64,000 bases of DNA from CADEEN01 sp040384625 (GCA_040384625.1 JAZKIW010000113.1:6755-70754), one strand, 5' to 3'. Positions 40,598 through 49,584 are shown, counted from the stretch's first letter. Numbers and translations: made by a program. Notes: a model not told the origin generated them from the letters alone.

Positions 40598-42280
40598 TCA
40601 CTCGAAGCGGTCTAGCACCGCGCCGGCACTTGCGCTGGCCGCATTGAACGCGAACTTGGCCAGCACTCCACGGGTGTAACGCGGCGCGGGCTTGACCCAG
40701 GCCGCGCGGCGGCGCGCCAGTTCCGCTGCCTCGACATTCAGCTCCAATAGCAACCGGTGTGCGTCGATCGTGATGGTGTCGCCCTCGCGCACCAGGGCGA
40801 TCACGCCGCCCTCATAGGCTTCGGGCGCCACGTGGCCGACCACCATGCCCCAGGTGCCACCGGAGAATCGCCCGTCGGTGACCAGGCCGACACTTTCGCC
40901 CAGGCCCTGGCCGATCAGTGCACCGGTCGGGGCCAGCATTTCCGGCATGCCCGGCCCGCCCTTGGGGCCGAGGTAGCGCAGCACCATCACGTCGCCAGCC
41001 TTGATCTGCTTGGCCATGATCGCGGCCAGCGCGGATTGTTCATCGTCGAAGACGCGCGCCGGACCGGTGATGACCGGGTTCTTCAGGCCGGTGATTTTGG
41101 CCACGCAACCCTCGGGCGCCAGGTTGCCGCGCAGGATCGCCAGGTGTCCCGTGGCATACATCGGGTTCGAGATCGGGCGGATCACGTCCTGGTCCGCGCG
41201 CAGGGGCGGCGCGTCGGCCAGGTTCTCAGCCAGGGTCTTGCCGGTGATGGTGATGCAGTCGCCGTGCAGCAGGCCGGCATCGAACAAGACCTTCATCACT
41301 GCCGGGATGCCGCCGGCGCGGTGCAGGTCGATCGCCAGGTACTTGCCGCTGGGCTTCAGGTCGCACAGCACCGGCACCTTGCGCCGCACACGCTCGAAGT
41401 CGTCGATTGTCCACTCGACACCCGCGGCGTGAGCGATGGCCAGAAAGTGCAGGACCGCGTTGGTCGAGCCGCCGGTGGCCATGATCAGCGCGACCGCGTT
41501 CTCGATGCTCTTGCGCGTCACGATGTCGCGCGGCTTCAGATCGGCTTTCACGGCCTCGACGAGCACGCGCGCCGCCTGCCGGGTGTGCTCGACGATCGGA
41601 TCCTCGACATTGGCCATCGTCGACGCGAAGGGCAGGCTCATGCCCAGCGCCTCGAAGGCCGAACTCATCGTGTTGGCGGTGTACATGCCGCCGCAGGAGC
41701 CGCTGCCGGGAATGGCGCGGCGCTCGATCTGGCAGAAGTCTTCCTCGCTCATGTTGCCGGCGCTGAACTGACCGACGGCCTCGAACACGCTGACGATATT
41801 CAGGTCCTGGCCCTTGTATTTGCCGGGCAGGATGGTGCCGCCGTAGACATAGACCGCCGGCACGTTGGCGCGCAGGATGCCCATCATGCCGCCGGGCATG
41901 TTCTTGTCGCAGCCGCCGATCACCAGCACGCCGTCCATCCACTGGCCGCCGACACAGGTCTCGACGCAGTCGGCGATGACCTCGCGCGAGACCAGGCTGT
42001 ACTTCATCCCTTCGGTGCCCATCGCCATGCCGTCGCTGATCGTCGGCGTGCCGAAGGTCTGCGGGTTGGCGCCGGCGGCCTTCAGCGCATCGACGGCGGC
42101 GTCAGCAAGCTTTTGCAATCCCGAATTGCAGGGCGTGATGGTCGAGTGTCCGTTCGCGACGCCGATCATCGGCTTGACGAAGTCGCTCGGCTCGTAGCCC
42201 ATTGCGTAATACATCGAACGGTTCGGCGCGCGGGCCACGCCTTCGGTGATGGTCTTGGAGCGGCGGTTGGCTTCGGTCAT
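40598..42280 (-). CDS. ilvD: Dihydroxy-acid dehydratase
   Basis: The 560-aa iron-sulfur enzyme carries out the third step of valine and isoleucine synthesis and feeds pantothenate synthesis. Cysteines in TPCNSGL, GGCDKNMPGG and GSGSCGGMYTANTM hold the cluster, and FSGGTWGMVVGHVAPEA is the substrate end. AGGAG eight bases upstream of the ATG at 42278-42280 fixes the start. It is divergent from a LysR gene. It is homologous to edd at 17539, which is longer. Confidence 0.96.
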   Translation of the reverse strand: MTEANRRSKTITEGVARAPNRSMYYAMGYEPSDFVKPMIGVANGHSTITPCNSGLQKLADAAVDALKAAGANPQTFGTPTISDGMAMGTEGMKYSLVSREVIADCVETCVGGQWMDGVLVIGGCDKNMPGGMMGILRANVPAVYVYGGTILPGKYKGQDLNIVSVFEAVGQFSAGNMSEEDFCQIERRAIPGSGSCGGMYTANTMSSAFEALGMSLPFASTMANVEDPIVEHTRQAARVLVEAVKADLKPRDIVTRKSIENAVALIMATGGSTNAVLHFLAIAHAAGVEWTIDDFERVRRKVPVLCDLKPSGKYLAIDLHRAGGIPAVMKVLFDAGLLHGDCITITGKTLAENLADAPPLRADQDVIRPISNPMYATGHLAILRGNLAPEGCVAKITGLKNPVITGPARVFDDEQSALAAIMAKQIKAGDVMVLRYLGPKGGPGMPEMLAPTGALIGQGLGESVGLVTDGRFSGGTWGMVVGHVAPEAYEGGVIALVREGDTITIDAHRLLLELNVEAAELARRRAAWVKPAPRYTRGVLAKFAFNAASASAGAVLDRFE

Positions 42281-42313
42281 TGCGGGGTCTCCTGATGGCG
42301 CCATTGTGGTCAG

Positions 42314-42326
42314 CATCAAGTTGATG
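42314..42326. promoter_or_regulatory. Palindrome between ilvD and the LysR gene
   Basis: CATCAA-G-TTGATG is a perfect 6-1-6 inverted repeat in the divergent intergenic region. It fits a dimer-binding site, probably for the LysR-type regulator next door. Confidence 0.45.
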
Positions 42327-42338
42327 GTCCAATCTATT

Positions 42339-42356
42339 TATCATGGCCTATTGATA
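42339..42356. promoter_or_regulatory. Second inverted repeat next to the LysR start
   Basis: TATCA and TGATA are arranged as a perfect 5-8-5 inverted repeat that ends at the first possible ATG (42356). A LysR protein often binds a recognition and an activation site, and two sites would fit that pattern. Confidence 0.4.
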
Positions 42357-42370
42357 TGCACAGCAACTCA

Positions 42371-43315
42371 ATGATCGAGCTGCGGCCTTTGCGCCAGTTC
42401 GTTGCAGTGGCGGAGGAACTGCACTTCGGCCGCGCTGCAAAGCGCCTGGCGATGACCCAGCCACCGCTGACGCAGGCCGTGCAGGCTCTCGAGCGCAACC
42501 TGGAAGTGATGCTGTTCGAGCGCACCCGGCGCACAGTGGCCCTGACGCCGGCGGGCCATGCCTTGCTCGACCAGGCCCGGCGCCTGCTGCGATCGGCCGA
42601 GGCGCTGCCGATGGCGGTCCGCGCCGCAGCGTTGGGCCAGACCGGCCGCCTGCGCCTGGCCTTCGTGTCGAGCATTGCCTACGGCGCGTTGCCGCTCTGG
42701 CTGCGTGCGTTTCGCGAGGCCTGCCCGGGCGTGCAGCTCCAACTGCGCGAAGCAACGCTCGACGTCCAACTGGCCGCCTTCGCTGCCGACGAGATCGATG
42801 CCGGCTTCGTGTTGCACGCCCCCGGTGCTGTGCCTGCCGGCTTCGCTGCGCTCAGGGTGCTGAGCGAGCCGATGTGGCTGGCCTTGCCCGAGGGCCACGC
42901 CGCGAGTGCGCGCAAGACGCTACATGGGCGCGACCTTGCCGATGCGCCGCTGCTGATCTTTCCGCGTGCCGTGACGCCCTCGCTCTATGACGCGATCCTT
43001 TCCGCGCAACGCGCGCTCGGACTGACGCCGCAGGTCGCGCAGGAGGCGATCCAGATGCAAACACTCGTCAGCCTGGTCTCGGCCGGTATCGGCGTGGCCT
43101 GGGTACCGGAGACGGTGACGCACCTGCAGCGCCCGGGCGTGGTCTACCGCCGCATGGCCGGCGAGCCGCTGTTGGCCGAGACCAGCTTGATCTGGCGCGA
43201 ACCGCCTGCGCCAGTTGTCCAGCGCTTCGTCGAGCAGGTTGAAGTTCAACTGGGTGCGCCGCCCGGGGCCCGGACGAGCCTGCGCGTGCAGCGGCGACAA
43301 TCCCGCCCTGCCTGA
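42371..43315 (+). CDS. LysR-type transcriptional regulator
   Basis: The 314-aa protein has the LysR helix-turn-helix at residues 1-60 (LRQFVAVAEELHFGRAAKRLAMTQPPLTQAVQALERNLEVMLFERT) and a periplasmic-binding-protein-like effector domain. It resembles the BenM/CatM/CbnR branch. The ATG at 42371 gives the usual start MIELRPLRQF; an ATG at 42356 is in frame. Divergent to ilvD, which it may regulate (inference). No ilv gene other than ilvD is near. Confidence 0.9.
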   Translation: MIELRPLRQFVAVAEELHFGRAAKRLAMTQPPLTQAVQALERNLEVMLFERTRRTVALTPAGHALLDQARRLLRSAEALPMAVRAAALGQTGRLRLAFVSSIAYGALPLWLRAFREACPGVQLQLREATLDVQLAAFAADEIDAGFVLHAPGAVPAGFAALRVLSEPMWLALPEGHAASARKTLHGRDLADAPLLIFPRAVTPSLYDAILSAQRALGLTPQVAQEAIQMQTLVSLVSAGIGVAWVPETVTHLQRPGVVYRRMAGEPLLAETSLIWREPPAPVVQRFVEQVEVQLGAPPGARTSLRVQRRQSRPA

Positions 43316-43349
43316 TCGCCAAGTCCAAGGCCCAAGGAGACTCCCTCAG

Positions 43350-44150
43350 ATGCTCGTGCATCCGCAATTCGACCCGATCGCGATCCAGCTCGGCCCGGTG
43401 GGCATCCACTGGTATGGCCTGACCTACCTCGTCGCCTTCGGCCTTTTCCTGCTTCTCGCCACTTTGCGCACGCGCCAGCCGCAATATGCCCAGGCCGGCT
43501 GGACCCGCCGTGACGTGGAGGACATGCTGTTCTGGGGTGTCCTGGGAGTGGTGATCGGTGGACGCCTGGGCTATGTGCTGTTCTACAAGCCTGGCCATTA
43601 CGCCTCGAACCCGCTCGAGGCCTTGATGGTGTGGAAGGGCGGCATGTCGTTCCACGGTGGCCTGCTCGGCGTGATCGCGGCGCTGGCGCTGTATGCACGA
43701 CAGCGCGGGCGGCCTTTCTTCGAAGTCATGGATCTGATCGCGCCTTGTGTGCCGCTCGGTCTGGCCTCCGGGCGTGTGGGCAACTTCATCAATGGGGAGC
43801 TGTGGGGCCGGGAGGCCGACCCCGCGTTGCCTTGGGCCATGGTCTTTCCGCAATCGGGCAGCGCGATGGCACGCCATCCGTCGCAGCTCTACCAGGTGGC
43901 GCTAGAAGGCCTGCTGCTCTTCGTCCTGCTGTGGCTATATGCACGCAAGCCGCGCGCGACCGGGCAGGTCTCGGGCGCATTCCTTGTGGGCTACGGCACG
44001 CTGCGCTTCGTCGCCGAATTCTTCCGCGAGCCCGATCGCTTCCTGGGTCCACTCGCGCTCGGCATGAGCATGGGCCAGTGGTTGTGCGTGCCGATGGTGC
44101 TGGCCGGGGCCATCATCTGGCTGCGCGCGAGTCCAACCGCATCACACTGA
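43350..44150 (+). CDS. lgt: Prolipoprotein diacylglyceryl transferase
   Basis: The 266-aa inner-membrane enzyme adds a diacylglyceryl group to the lipobox cysteine of prolipoproteins. WKGGMSFHGGLLG, the conserved GLASGRVGNFINGELWGR and HPSQLYQVALEG are the Lgt signature. The start with AAGGAG upstream gives the normal N-terminus. It precedes dnaQ by five bases. Confidence 0.96.
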   Translation: MLVHPQFDPIAIQLGPVGIHWYGLTYLVAFGLFLLLATLRTRQPQYAQAGWTRRDVEDMLFWGVLGVVIGGRLGYVLFYKPGHYASNPLEALMVWKGGMSFHGGLLGVIAALALYARQRGRPFFEVMDLIAPCVPLGLASGRVGNFINGELWGREADPALPWAMVFPQSGSAMARHPSQLYQVALEGLLLFVLLWLYARKPRATGQVSGAFLVGYGTLRFVAEFFREPDRFLGPLALGMSMGQWLCVPMVLAGAIIWLRASPTASH

Positions 44151-44155
44151 CCGGC

Positions 44156-44857
44156 ATGCGACAAATCTTCCTCGACACCGAGACCACGGGTCTGAGCCCC
44201 GAGAGCGGCGACCGTGTCATCGAGATCGGCTGCCTCGAGATGGTCAACCGTCGGCTGACCGGGAACAACCGACACTTCTACCTGAACCCCGAGAGGCCGA
44301 ACAGCGAGGGCGCGTTCGCTGTCCACGGGCTGAGTGATGCGTTCCTGGCGGACAAGCCGCGCTTTGTCGAGATCGCCGACGAGTTGATGGCTTACCTGTC
44401 TGGCGCCGAGATCGTGATCCACAACGCGGCCTTCGACGTCGGATTCATCGACGCGGAACTGAGGCGACTGACGCGACCGAACTTTGCCGGTCAGGTGGCG
44501 CGCATCACCGATTCATTGTTGATGGCGCGCAACCAGTTCCCCGGCAAGTCGAATTCGCTCGACGCGCTGTGCAAGCGCCTGGAGGTCGACAACTCCAATC
44601 GCACCCTGCACGGCGCGTTGCTCGATGCCGGGCTGCTGGCCGAGGTCTACGTGCGCATGACGCGCGGCCAGGAGGCACTGGTCATCGAGACACGCGAAAC
44701 TGCAAGTGCGGTCCCCGGCGCGGCGTTGATTGACCTGAGGGGTTTCGTGCTCATCGCCGTCGGTGTTCCCGACGAAGAGCAGGCCGCGCACGAGGCCGTC
44801 CTCGTCGACCTGGACAAGGCCAGCGCCGGCCGGACGCTGTGGCGCCGTCTGGCATAA
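44156..44857 (+). CDS. dnaQ: DNA polymerase III epsilon subunit
   Basis: The 233-aa DEDDh 3'-5' exonuclease proofreads DNA polymerase III. FLDTETTGL gives Asp7 and Glu9, then VIHNAAFDVGFID and the last motif HGALLDAGLLAEVY. The C-terminal third binds the polymerase alpha subunit. ATG at 44156 was chosen because the frame is open upstream as an artefact. It is followed by tRNA-Val. Confidence 0.95.
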   Translation: MRQIFLDTETTGLSPESGDRVIEIGCLEMVNRRLTGNNRHFYLNPERPNSEGAFAVHGLSDAFLADKPRFVEIADELMAYLSGAEIVIHNAAFDVGFIDAELRRLTRPNFAGQVARITDSLLMARNQFPGKSNSLDALCKRLEVDNSNRTLHGALLDAGLLAEVYVRMTRGQEALVIETRETASAVPGAALIDLRGFVLIAVGVPDEEQAAHEAVLVDLDKASAGRTLWRRLA

Positions 44858-44858
44858 T
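44853..44858 (+). promoter_or_regulatory. Possible -10 element for tRNA-Val
   Basis: CATAAT (five of six bases of TATAAT) overlaps the dnaQ stop codon, about 50 bases ahead of the tRNA. A 3-of-6 match to a -35 lies 16 bases upstream. Confidence 0.35.
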
Positions 44859-44907
44859 CGCGCCCGTTCTTCCGGTACGCCGGAGAGCGAGCCGAAGCGC
44901 CAGTTTC

Positions 44908-44982
44908 GGGCGGTTAACTCAGCGGTAGAGTGCCACCTTCACACGGTGGAAGTCGCAGGTTCGAACCCTGCACCGCCCACCA
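44908..44982 (+). tRNA. tRNA-Val (anticodon CAC)
   Basis: The acceptor arm GGGCGGT pairs with ACCGCCC, the D-arm is ACTCAGCGGTAGAGT, the anticodon stem CCACC/GGTGG closes TTCACAC, and the T-arm GCAGG/CCTGC closes TTCGAAC. The CCA is encoded. The anticodon CAC reads GUG. Confidence 0.95.
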
Positions 44983-45076
44983 GACAATCTCAGTCCATGC
45001 GGCCCTTCGGGGCCATTTTGCTTTGTGCGGACGCGCCTGATGTAAAACGTCGGCCACTGAATCGCTGGGGTTCGCC

Positions 45077-45772
45077 ATGACACTGAGCTTGCAAGACCGG
45101 GTCTTCGTGGTCACAGGAGGTTTCGGTGCGCTCGGACGCGCCCTGGCCACGGTGCTGGAAGAGCGCGGCGCGTGCGTGGCGCTGCTCGACCGCGCGCCGG
45201 CAGCCGCGGGCCTTGCAGAAACACCGCGGCGGTTGTTGCTTGCCGGTGTCGACCTCGGCGCCGAGGGAGCAACGCAGGGGGCCCTGGCGCAGGTCGATCA
45301 GCGCTGGCAGCGCATCGACGGCCTCGTCAATGTTGCGGGCGGCTTCGCTTGGGAAGCGCTGACCGACGGCGCGCTCGACACCTGGGACCGTCAGTACGCG
45401 ATGAACCTGCGCAGCGCCGTCGCGGCCTCGCAGGCTGCACTGCCGCACCTCAAGGCCGGGGGGCGGATCGTCAACATCGCTGCCCTGGCGGCCCTCAAAG
45501 CAGCGGCGGGCATGGGCGCCTACGCAGCGTCCAAGGCCGGTGTGATGCGCTTCACCGAAGCGCTGGCCGAAGAGCTGAAGGAGCGCGACATCACGGTCAA
45601 CGCCGTGCTGCCGAGCATCATCGACACGCCCGCCAACCGCGCCGACATGCCGAAGGCCGACTTCGCGCGCTGGGTCACGCCACAGGCCCTGAGCCACGTG
45701 GTGGCCTTCCTGCTGTCGGACGAGGCGGCTGCGATCACTGGCGCCTGCGTGCCGGTCACTGGCCGGGTCTGA
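45077..45772 (+). CDS. SDR family oxidoreductase
   Basis: The 231-aa SDR has VTGGFGALGRALATVLEERGA, NVAGGFAWE (NNAG position altered to NVAG), the Ser-like NIAALAALKAA region and YAASKAGV with catalytic Tyr and Lys, then PSIIDTPANRADMP. The catalytic Ser region reads IAALAAL, in which the expected Ser is missing; a partial loss of activity or a different role is possible. It follows tRNA-Val by 94 bases. Confidence 0.85.
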   Translation: MTLSLQDRVFVVTGGFGALGRALATVLEERGACVALLDRAPAAAGLAETPRRLLLAGVDLGAEGATQGALAQVDQRWQRIDGLVNVAGGFAWEALTDGALDTWDRQYAMNLRSAVAASQAALPHLKAGGRIVNIAALAALKAAAGMGAYAASKAGVMRFTEALAEELKERDITVNAVLPSIIDTPANRADMPKADFARWVTPQALSHVVAFLLSDEAAAITGACVPVTGRV

Positions 45773-45838
45773 CCTGCGCTCGTCTGGCCGCGCGGTTTGT
45801 GCGCTGTCAGACAGATCGATCCACTCGCGGCTGCGACG

Positions 45839-46612
45839 ATGGACGATCACGACTTCGGCGTCGCTGCGCGACGAAGGACCTTGCGCACCAAGACATCGGT
45901 CGTCCTGCTGTTGGCGGGGGCCACCGTTCTGCTCTCGATTTCGGGTTGCGCCGTTTGGCGCATCGGCCAGTCGGTGGCGTTGGCTCGCGCGAGCGTGCCG
46001 CTGCAGCGCACGCCTGAGGGCCCCGCGATGCGTCTGCTGATCGTCGGCGACAGTACGGCGGTGGGCACCGGCGCCGCGTCGGCGAAGACCAGCCTTGCCG
46101 GGCTGCTCGCGCTGCGCTATCCGCGCCTTCTGATCGATAACCGGGCGCGCGACGGTGCACGGTTTGCCGACGTTGCAACGCAACTCGCTGGTGCGGAGCG
46201 CTTCGACATGGTGCTGGTGCAGGCCGGCGGGAATGACGTGATCCGACTCCGAGGCCTCGAGGACCTGCGCGCCGACATCGATCGCGTCACCGCTCTGGCG
46301 CGTCAGCGGGCAGATCTGGTGGTGCTGATGCCGGCCGGCAATGTCGGCAATGCGCCCTTCTTCGTTGCGCCCGTGTCCTGGCTAATGACCTGGCGCTCGC
46401 GCGAGTTGCACAGCTTCGTGCGCGACGCTGCTGCCCGTCATTCCGCGCTCTACGTGAATCTGTTCCGCGAGCGCGCGGACGACCCGTTCGTGAACCGGCC
46501 GGGACTCCACGCGCGTGACGGCCTGCATCCCAGCGATTCAGGCTACCGGCTCTGGTTCAGCGAGCTGTCGATCCAGGCCGACCTGGCGCGTCGCCTCGCG
46601 CCAGCCGCGTAG
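45839..46612 (+). CDS. SGNH/GDSL hydrolase, probable lipoprotein
   Basis: The 257-aa protein begins with an arginine-rich segment and a hydrophobic helix ending in the lipobox ISGC, so Cys37 is probably lipidated. Then come LLIVGDSTAVG (nucleophile Ser block), AGGNDVIR (block with Asn) and DGLHPSDSGY (Asp and His block), complete for an SGNH esterase. An in-frame GTG at 45797 is an alternative start. Substrate unknown; such enzymes deacylate lipids or polysaccharides. Confidence 0.82.
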   Translation: MDDHDFGVAARRRTLRTKTSVVLLLAGATVLLSISGCAVWRIGQSVALARASVPLQRTPEGPAMRLLIVGDSTAVGTGAASAKTSLAGLLALRYPRLLIDNRARDGARFADVATQLAGAERFDMVLVQAGGNDVIRLRGLEDLRADIDRVTALARQRADLVVLMPAGNVGNAPFFVAPVSWLMTWRSRELHSFVRDAAARHSALYVNLFRERADDPFVNRPGLHARDGLHPSDSGYRLWFSELSIQADLARRLAPAA

Positions 46613-46701
46613 GACAGGGCCTCGCGCGCGACACGCCGATGTCCGATGGCAACGGCGCCTGCATCGAGTGACATTCAGGCGCAGCTTGACGAGGAACGGC
46701 G

Positions 46702-47772
46702 TTGACGAAGATTCGAACCGGGCAGGCGGGGGCGCCGTTGTCGCGCGCGCAGTTCCACGAGCGCTTCGGCCTGCGTTTTCGCGATCCCGCATTCACTGGC
46801 GAGCGCGAGGCGATCGGCCGCCTCGAGGAGATCGCATGGCTTGCGTTGCAGGAGGGGCGCAAAGCGCCGGTCACCAGGCGCGCGGGGCGAGGGTTTGCGG
46901 ATCCGGCCTATTCCATCTCGGTCGAATGGCTCGAGACCCGAAAGCGCCTGCGAGCCGCTCAGAAGCGTTGGCAGGACCGGAGCGCACCCGCGCGTGTGCT
47001 GCTGGTGTGCGGCAGCGCGCGCAACGACGGCAGCTGTCCGGGAGAGGTGTCGAAAACGTGGCGCCTGACCGGGATTGCCGAGCGCGTGCTGCGGGCCGCC
47101 GGGGTCGAGACCGATGTGCTGGACCTGAGCCTGGTGACGTCGGAGTACGGCCGCCATATCCATCCCTGCAAGGGCTGTGTGTCGAGCGCCATGCCGCTCT
47201 GCCACTGGCCCTGCTCGTGCTACCCGAACCACGCGCTCGATCAGGCCGACGACTGGATGGCCGAGATCTACGAACGTTGGGTCGCCGCGCACGCGGTGAT
47301 CATCCTGGCGCCGACCTACTGGTACCAGTCGCCTGGCCCGCTCAAGCTGATGATCGATCGCATGGTCTGCGCCGACGGGGGCAACCCAGATCCGACCTCG
47401 ACGCACGGGAAGCGGGTTGCCGAGGCCAAACGCATCGAGCAGAAGGGTTGGGACTACCCGAAGCATCTGGCTGGTCGCGCCTATGGTGTGGTCGTGCATG
47501 GCGACGCGGCAGGCGTCGAGGACCATCGACGCAACTTGTGCGACTGGCTCGAGTGGATGGGCCTGATCGACGCCGGGGCGGCCGCCAAGCTCGACCGCTA
47601 CATCGGCTACTACGAGCCCTACTGCGACAGCCACGGTGCGCTCGACAAGGACCACGCTGTGCAGGACGAGGTGCGCAATGTTGCGTGCTCTGTGCTGGAG
47701 GCAGTCACCGAACTGCGGGCCGGACGGCTGAGCCGACCGGACCGACGGGTCGAGTGGCCACGCGCCAAGTAA
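46702..47772 (+). CDS. NADPH-dependent FMN reductase-like flavodoxin fold protein
   Basis: The 356-aa protein has a flavodoxin-like core after about residue 95 (VLLVCGSARNDGSCPGEVSKTWRL, ILAPTYWYQSPGPLKLMIDRMVC) that is typical of NAD(P)H-FMN reductases, preceded by an unusual 90-residue N-terminal extension and followed by several cysteines (HPCKGCVSSAMPLCHWPCSCY). The start is TTG at 46702 with GAGGA upstream. It begins a short operon with OsmC. The extension is not recognised. Confidence 0.8.
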   Translation: MTKIRTGQAGAPLSRAQFHERFGLRFRDPAFTGEREAIGRLEEIAWLALQEGRKAPVTRRAGRGFADPAYSISVEWLETRKRLRAAQKRWQDRSAPARVLLVCGSARNDGSCPGEVSKTWRLTGIAERVLRAAGVETDVLDLSLVTSEYGRHIHPCKGCVSSAMPLCHWPCSCYPNHALDQADDWMAEIYERWVAAHAVIILAPTYWYQSPGPLKLMIDRMVCADGGNPDPTSTHGKRVAEAKRIEQKGWDYPKHLAGRAYGVVVHGDAAGVEDHRRNLCDWLEWMGLIDAGAAAKLDRYIGYYEPYCDSHGALDKDHAVQDEVRNVACSVLEAVTELRAGRLSRPDRRVEWPRAK

Positions 47773-47791
47773 CCACGAAAAGGAGTGACCC

Positions 47792-48241
47792 ATGATCGAA
47801 AAAACCGCCACCGTGCACTGGGAAGGGGCTGGCAAGAAGGGCAAGGGCCGGATCAGTACCGAAACCCAGGCACTGAAGGAACACCCGTATGGCTTTGCAA
47901 GTCGCTTCGAGGACGACCGTCGTGGGACCAATCCCGAAGAGATCCTCGCCGCCGCGCACGCTGCCTGCTTCACGATGGCGTTCTCCTTTGCCTGCGACAA
48001 GGCGGGGTTCGCCACGACCATGGTCGACACGCAGGCGCGCGTGCGCCTGGCGAAGCAGGGCGAGGGCTTCGCTATCGACCGCATCGCATTGAGCTTGACA
48101 GCCAGCGTGCCCGGCATCGACGAGGCGCGGTTCCAGCAGCTTGCCTCGGCAGCCAAGCGCGATTGCCCGTTGTCCAAGGCCCTGGCGAGCGTGCCCGAGA
48201 TCACCCTGAAGGCCAGCTTGCAAGCGTCGCCAGCATCCTGA
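47792..48241 (+). CDS. OsmC family peroxiredoxin
   Basis: The 149-aa protein has the two catalytic cysteines in AAHAACFTMAFS and KRDCPLSKALA, as in osmotically inducible OsmC. It reduces organic hydroperoxides. The start follows AGGAG. It lies 19 bases after the flavodoxin-like gene, which could supply reducing power (inference). Confidence 0.93.
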   Translation: MIEKTATVHWEGAGKKGKGRISTETQALKEHPYGFASRFEDDRRGTNPEEILAAAHAACFTMAFSFACDKAGFATTMVDTQARVRLAKQGEGFAIDRIALSLTASVPGIDEARFQQLASAAKRDCPLSKALASVPEITLKASLQASPAS

Positions 48242-48254
48242 CAAAGAGCTCGTC

Positions 48255-48581
48255 ATGCCGAAGAAGGCCTGGAGCGCCAAGCGCGAGCGCCAATACGCGC
48301 ACATCAAGCACGGCCTGATCGAGCGGGGAGAGACCGAGCCCCTGGCAGAGGAGATCGCCGCGCGTGTGGTCAACAAGGAGCGCGCGCAACATGGCGAGTC
48401 GATGGAGGCGAGCGCCTCTTCACTCAAGGACATCTCGTCCGGTCGGCGCGGAGGCCTGCGTTCCCACCGAGGCGCCGGCGGACGCACATTGCTCCAGTTG
48501 CGCAACGAGGCTCGACAGCGCGGCTTGAAGGGCCGCTCTTCGATGAACAAGGCAAAGCTCGCAGCGGCTTTGCGCCGATGA
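48255..48581 (+). CDS. Plasmid-stabilization-like small protein
   Basis: The 108-aa protein has the family pattern KKAWSAKRERQYAHIKHGLIERG, EEIAARVVNKERAQ and a C-terminal Rho-N/SAP-like helix pair (TLLQLRNEARQRGLKGRSSMNKAKLAAALR) that may bind nucleic acid. It is common in soil proteobacteria next to stress genes. The name is inherited from plasmid homologues; no toxin partner is seen. Confidence 0.75.
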   Translation: MPKKAWSAKRERQYAHIKHGLIERGETEPLAEEIAARVVNKERAQHGESMEASASSLKDISSGRRGGLRSHRGAGGRTLLQLRNEARQRGLKGRSSMNKAKLAAALRR

Positions 48582-48623
48582 CAGGCATGGCGGCCAAGCC
48601 GATCGCACGTCATCGGCTGCCTG

Positions 48624-48845
48624 GTGCTGACAGTGGTATCGATCGCTGTCGCCGATGTCGCGCGGCCGGCGCGCGCCCTGAACGTGCTTCTCGGGATGGC
48701 ATTGATGCTCGTCCCGCTCCTGTTCGATGGTGACGACATGGCGCTGGCCACAGGGACTGGCCTGGGCCTCGCCCTTGTCCTGCTGAGCATTCGTCGTAGC
48801 CCGATACAGGCGCGCTACGGTTCCTGGAATCGCCTGCTGGCCTAG
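48624..48845 (+). CDS. Small SPW-like membrane protein, possibly truncated
   Basis: The 73-aa protein has two hydrophobic stretches and ends SIRRSPIQARYGSWNRLL, which recalls the C-terminal end of SPW-repeat proteins. Normal SPW proteins have at least two repeats; only one is here. The start is GTG at 48624; the frame is open from 48582. It may be a remnant of a longer gene. Confidence 0.45.
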   Translation: MLTVVSIAVADVARPARALNVLLGMALMLVPLLFDGDDMALATGTGLGLALVLLSIRRSPIQARYGSWNRLLA

Positions 48846-49018
48846 CAGCGTGAGCGCAGCCGCTGCGGGTGGGAGGACCGACGCCTAGGGAAAACCCGAA
48901 TCACCCAGGCACGGGGCTATGTAACCATCTGTGTAATTCGAATCGGCCTTGCGGGCTTGGGGGAGGGGTTGGTGAAGCTGGCGATGCAAGCGCTCGGACC
49001 GCACTCGAAGGTGCTCCG

Positions 49019-49285
49019 ATGAGCAAGCTCTTGTACTTGCTTGCCTTCCTGTGTCTGGCGATGGGCATTGTCGACACGTCTGACTGGATCGGGCCCCGGC
49101 GGGAGGTGGCGGCGGGCATCCTGTTCCTGCTCGCACCTGTCCTCGCCCTGGCCGGATACGCCGTCTCGCATGCCCCTACCAGGAAATGTCCGCACTGCAA
49201 CGAGCGCAACAAGAGAGACGCCTCGATCTGCAAGCACTGCGGCAGGTCGCCGCATCTCTACCGCAAATTCTTCCCGTCGAGTTGA
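49019..49285 (+). CDS. Small membrane protein with a zinc-ribbon tail
   Basis: The 88-aa protein has two membrane helices (residues 3-17 and 31-50) followed by a cytoplasmic tail CPHCNERNKRDASICKHCG, two CxxC pairs expected to bind zinc. Nothing else is recognised. The ATG at 49019 is the only one close to the first helix. Confidence 0.6.
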   Translation: MSKLLYLLAFLCLAMGIVDTSDWIGPRREVAAGILFLLAPVLALAGYAVSHAPTRKCPHCNERNKRDASICKHCGRSPHLYRKFFPSS

Positions 49286-49377
49286 GTGGGTCGACGCGGG
49301 CGTGTGCTGCGCCATCGGTCTTCCGTCGCGAGCTATGCTCTCACCAGGTCAGGATCGCAAAGTCTGGAGATGTCGGG

Positions 49378-49584
49378 ATGGCGGCGAAGGCAGCAACCAA
49401 GAGCAAATCGGGTGATGGCGATCGGCGCTCGGGTGCCGACCGGCGCAAGCTCGACGTCGTGACGCCAGGCAAGCCCGAGCGGCGACGCAACGTCGAGTCG
49501 CGCAAGCCTGAGGTCGTCGAACTCGAGATGTCCAACTCGGAGTGGGGCGCGCTGGCGCACGATCCACTGAAGCCGGGTCAGTGA
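49378..49584 (+). CDS. Small basic protein of unknown function
   Basis: The 68-aa protein is rich in Arg, Lys and Asp (GDRRSGADRRKLDVVTPGKPERRRNVESRKPEVVELEMSNSEWGAL). GGAG eight bases before the ATG supports the start. I do not recognise the family. It overlaps the stop of the next gene on the other strand by seven bases. Confidence 0.55.
   Translation: MAAKAATKSKSGDGDRRSGADRRKLDVVTPGKPERRRNVESRKPEVVELEMSNSEWGALAHDPLKPGQ

Noticed and set aside
43631..44857. A 408-codon frame that would fuse a long segment to DnaQ
   Set aside because: The first part is lgt read in another frame. DnaQ starts at its own ATG at 44156.
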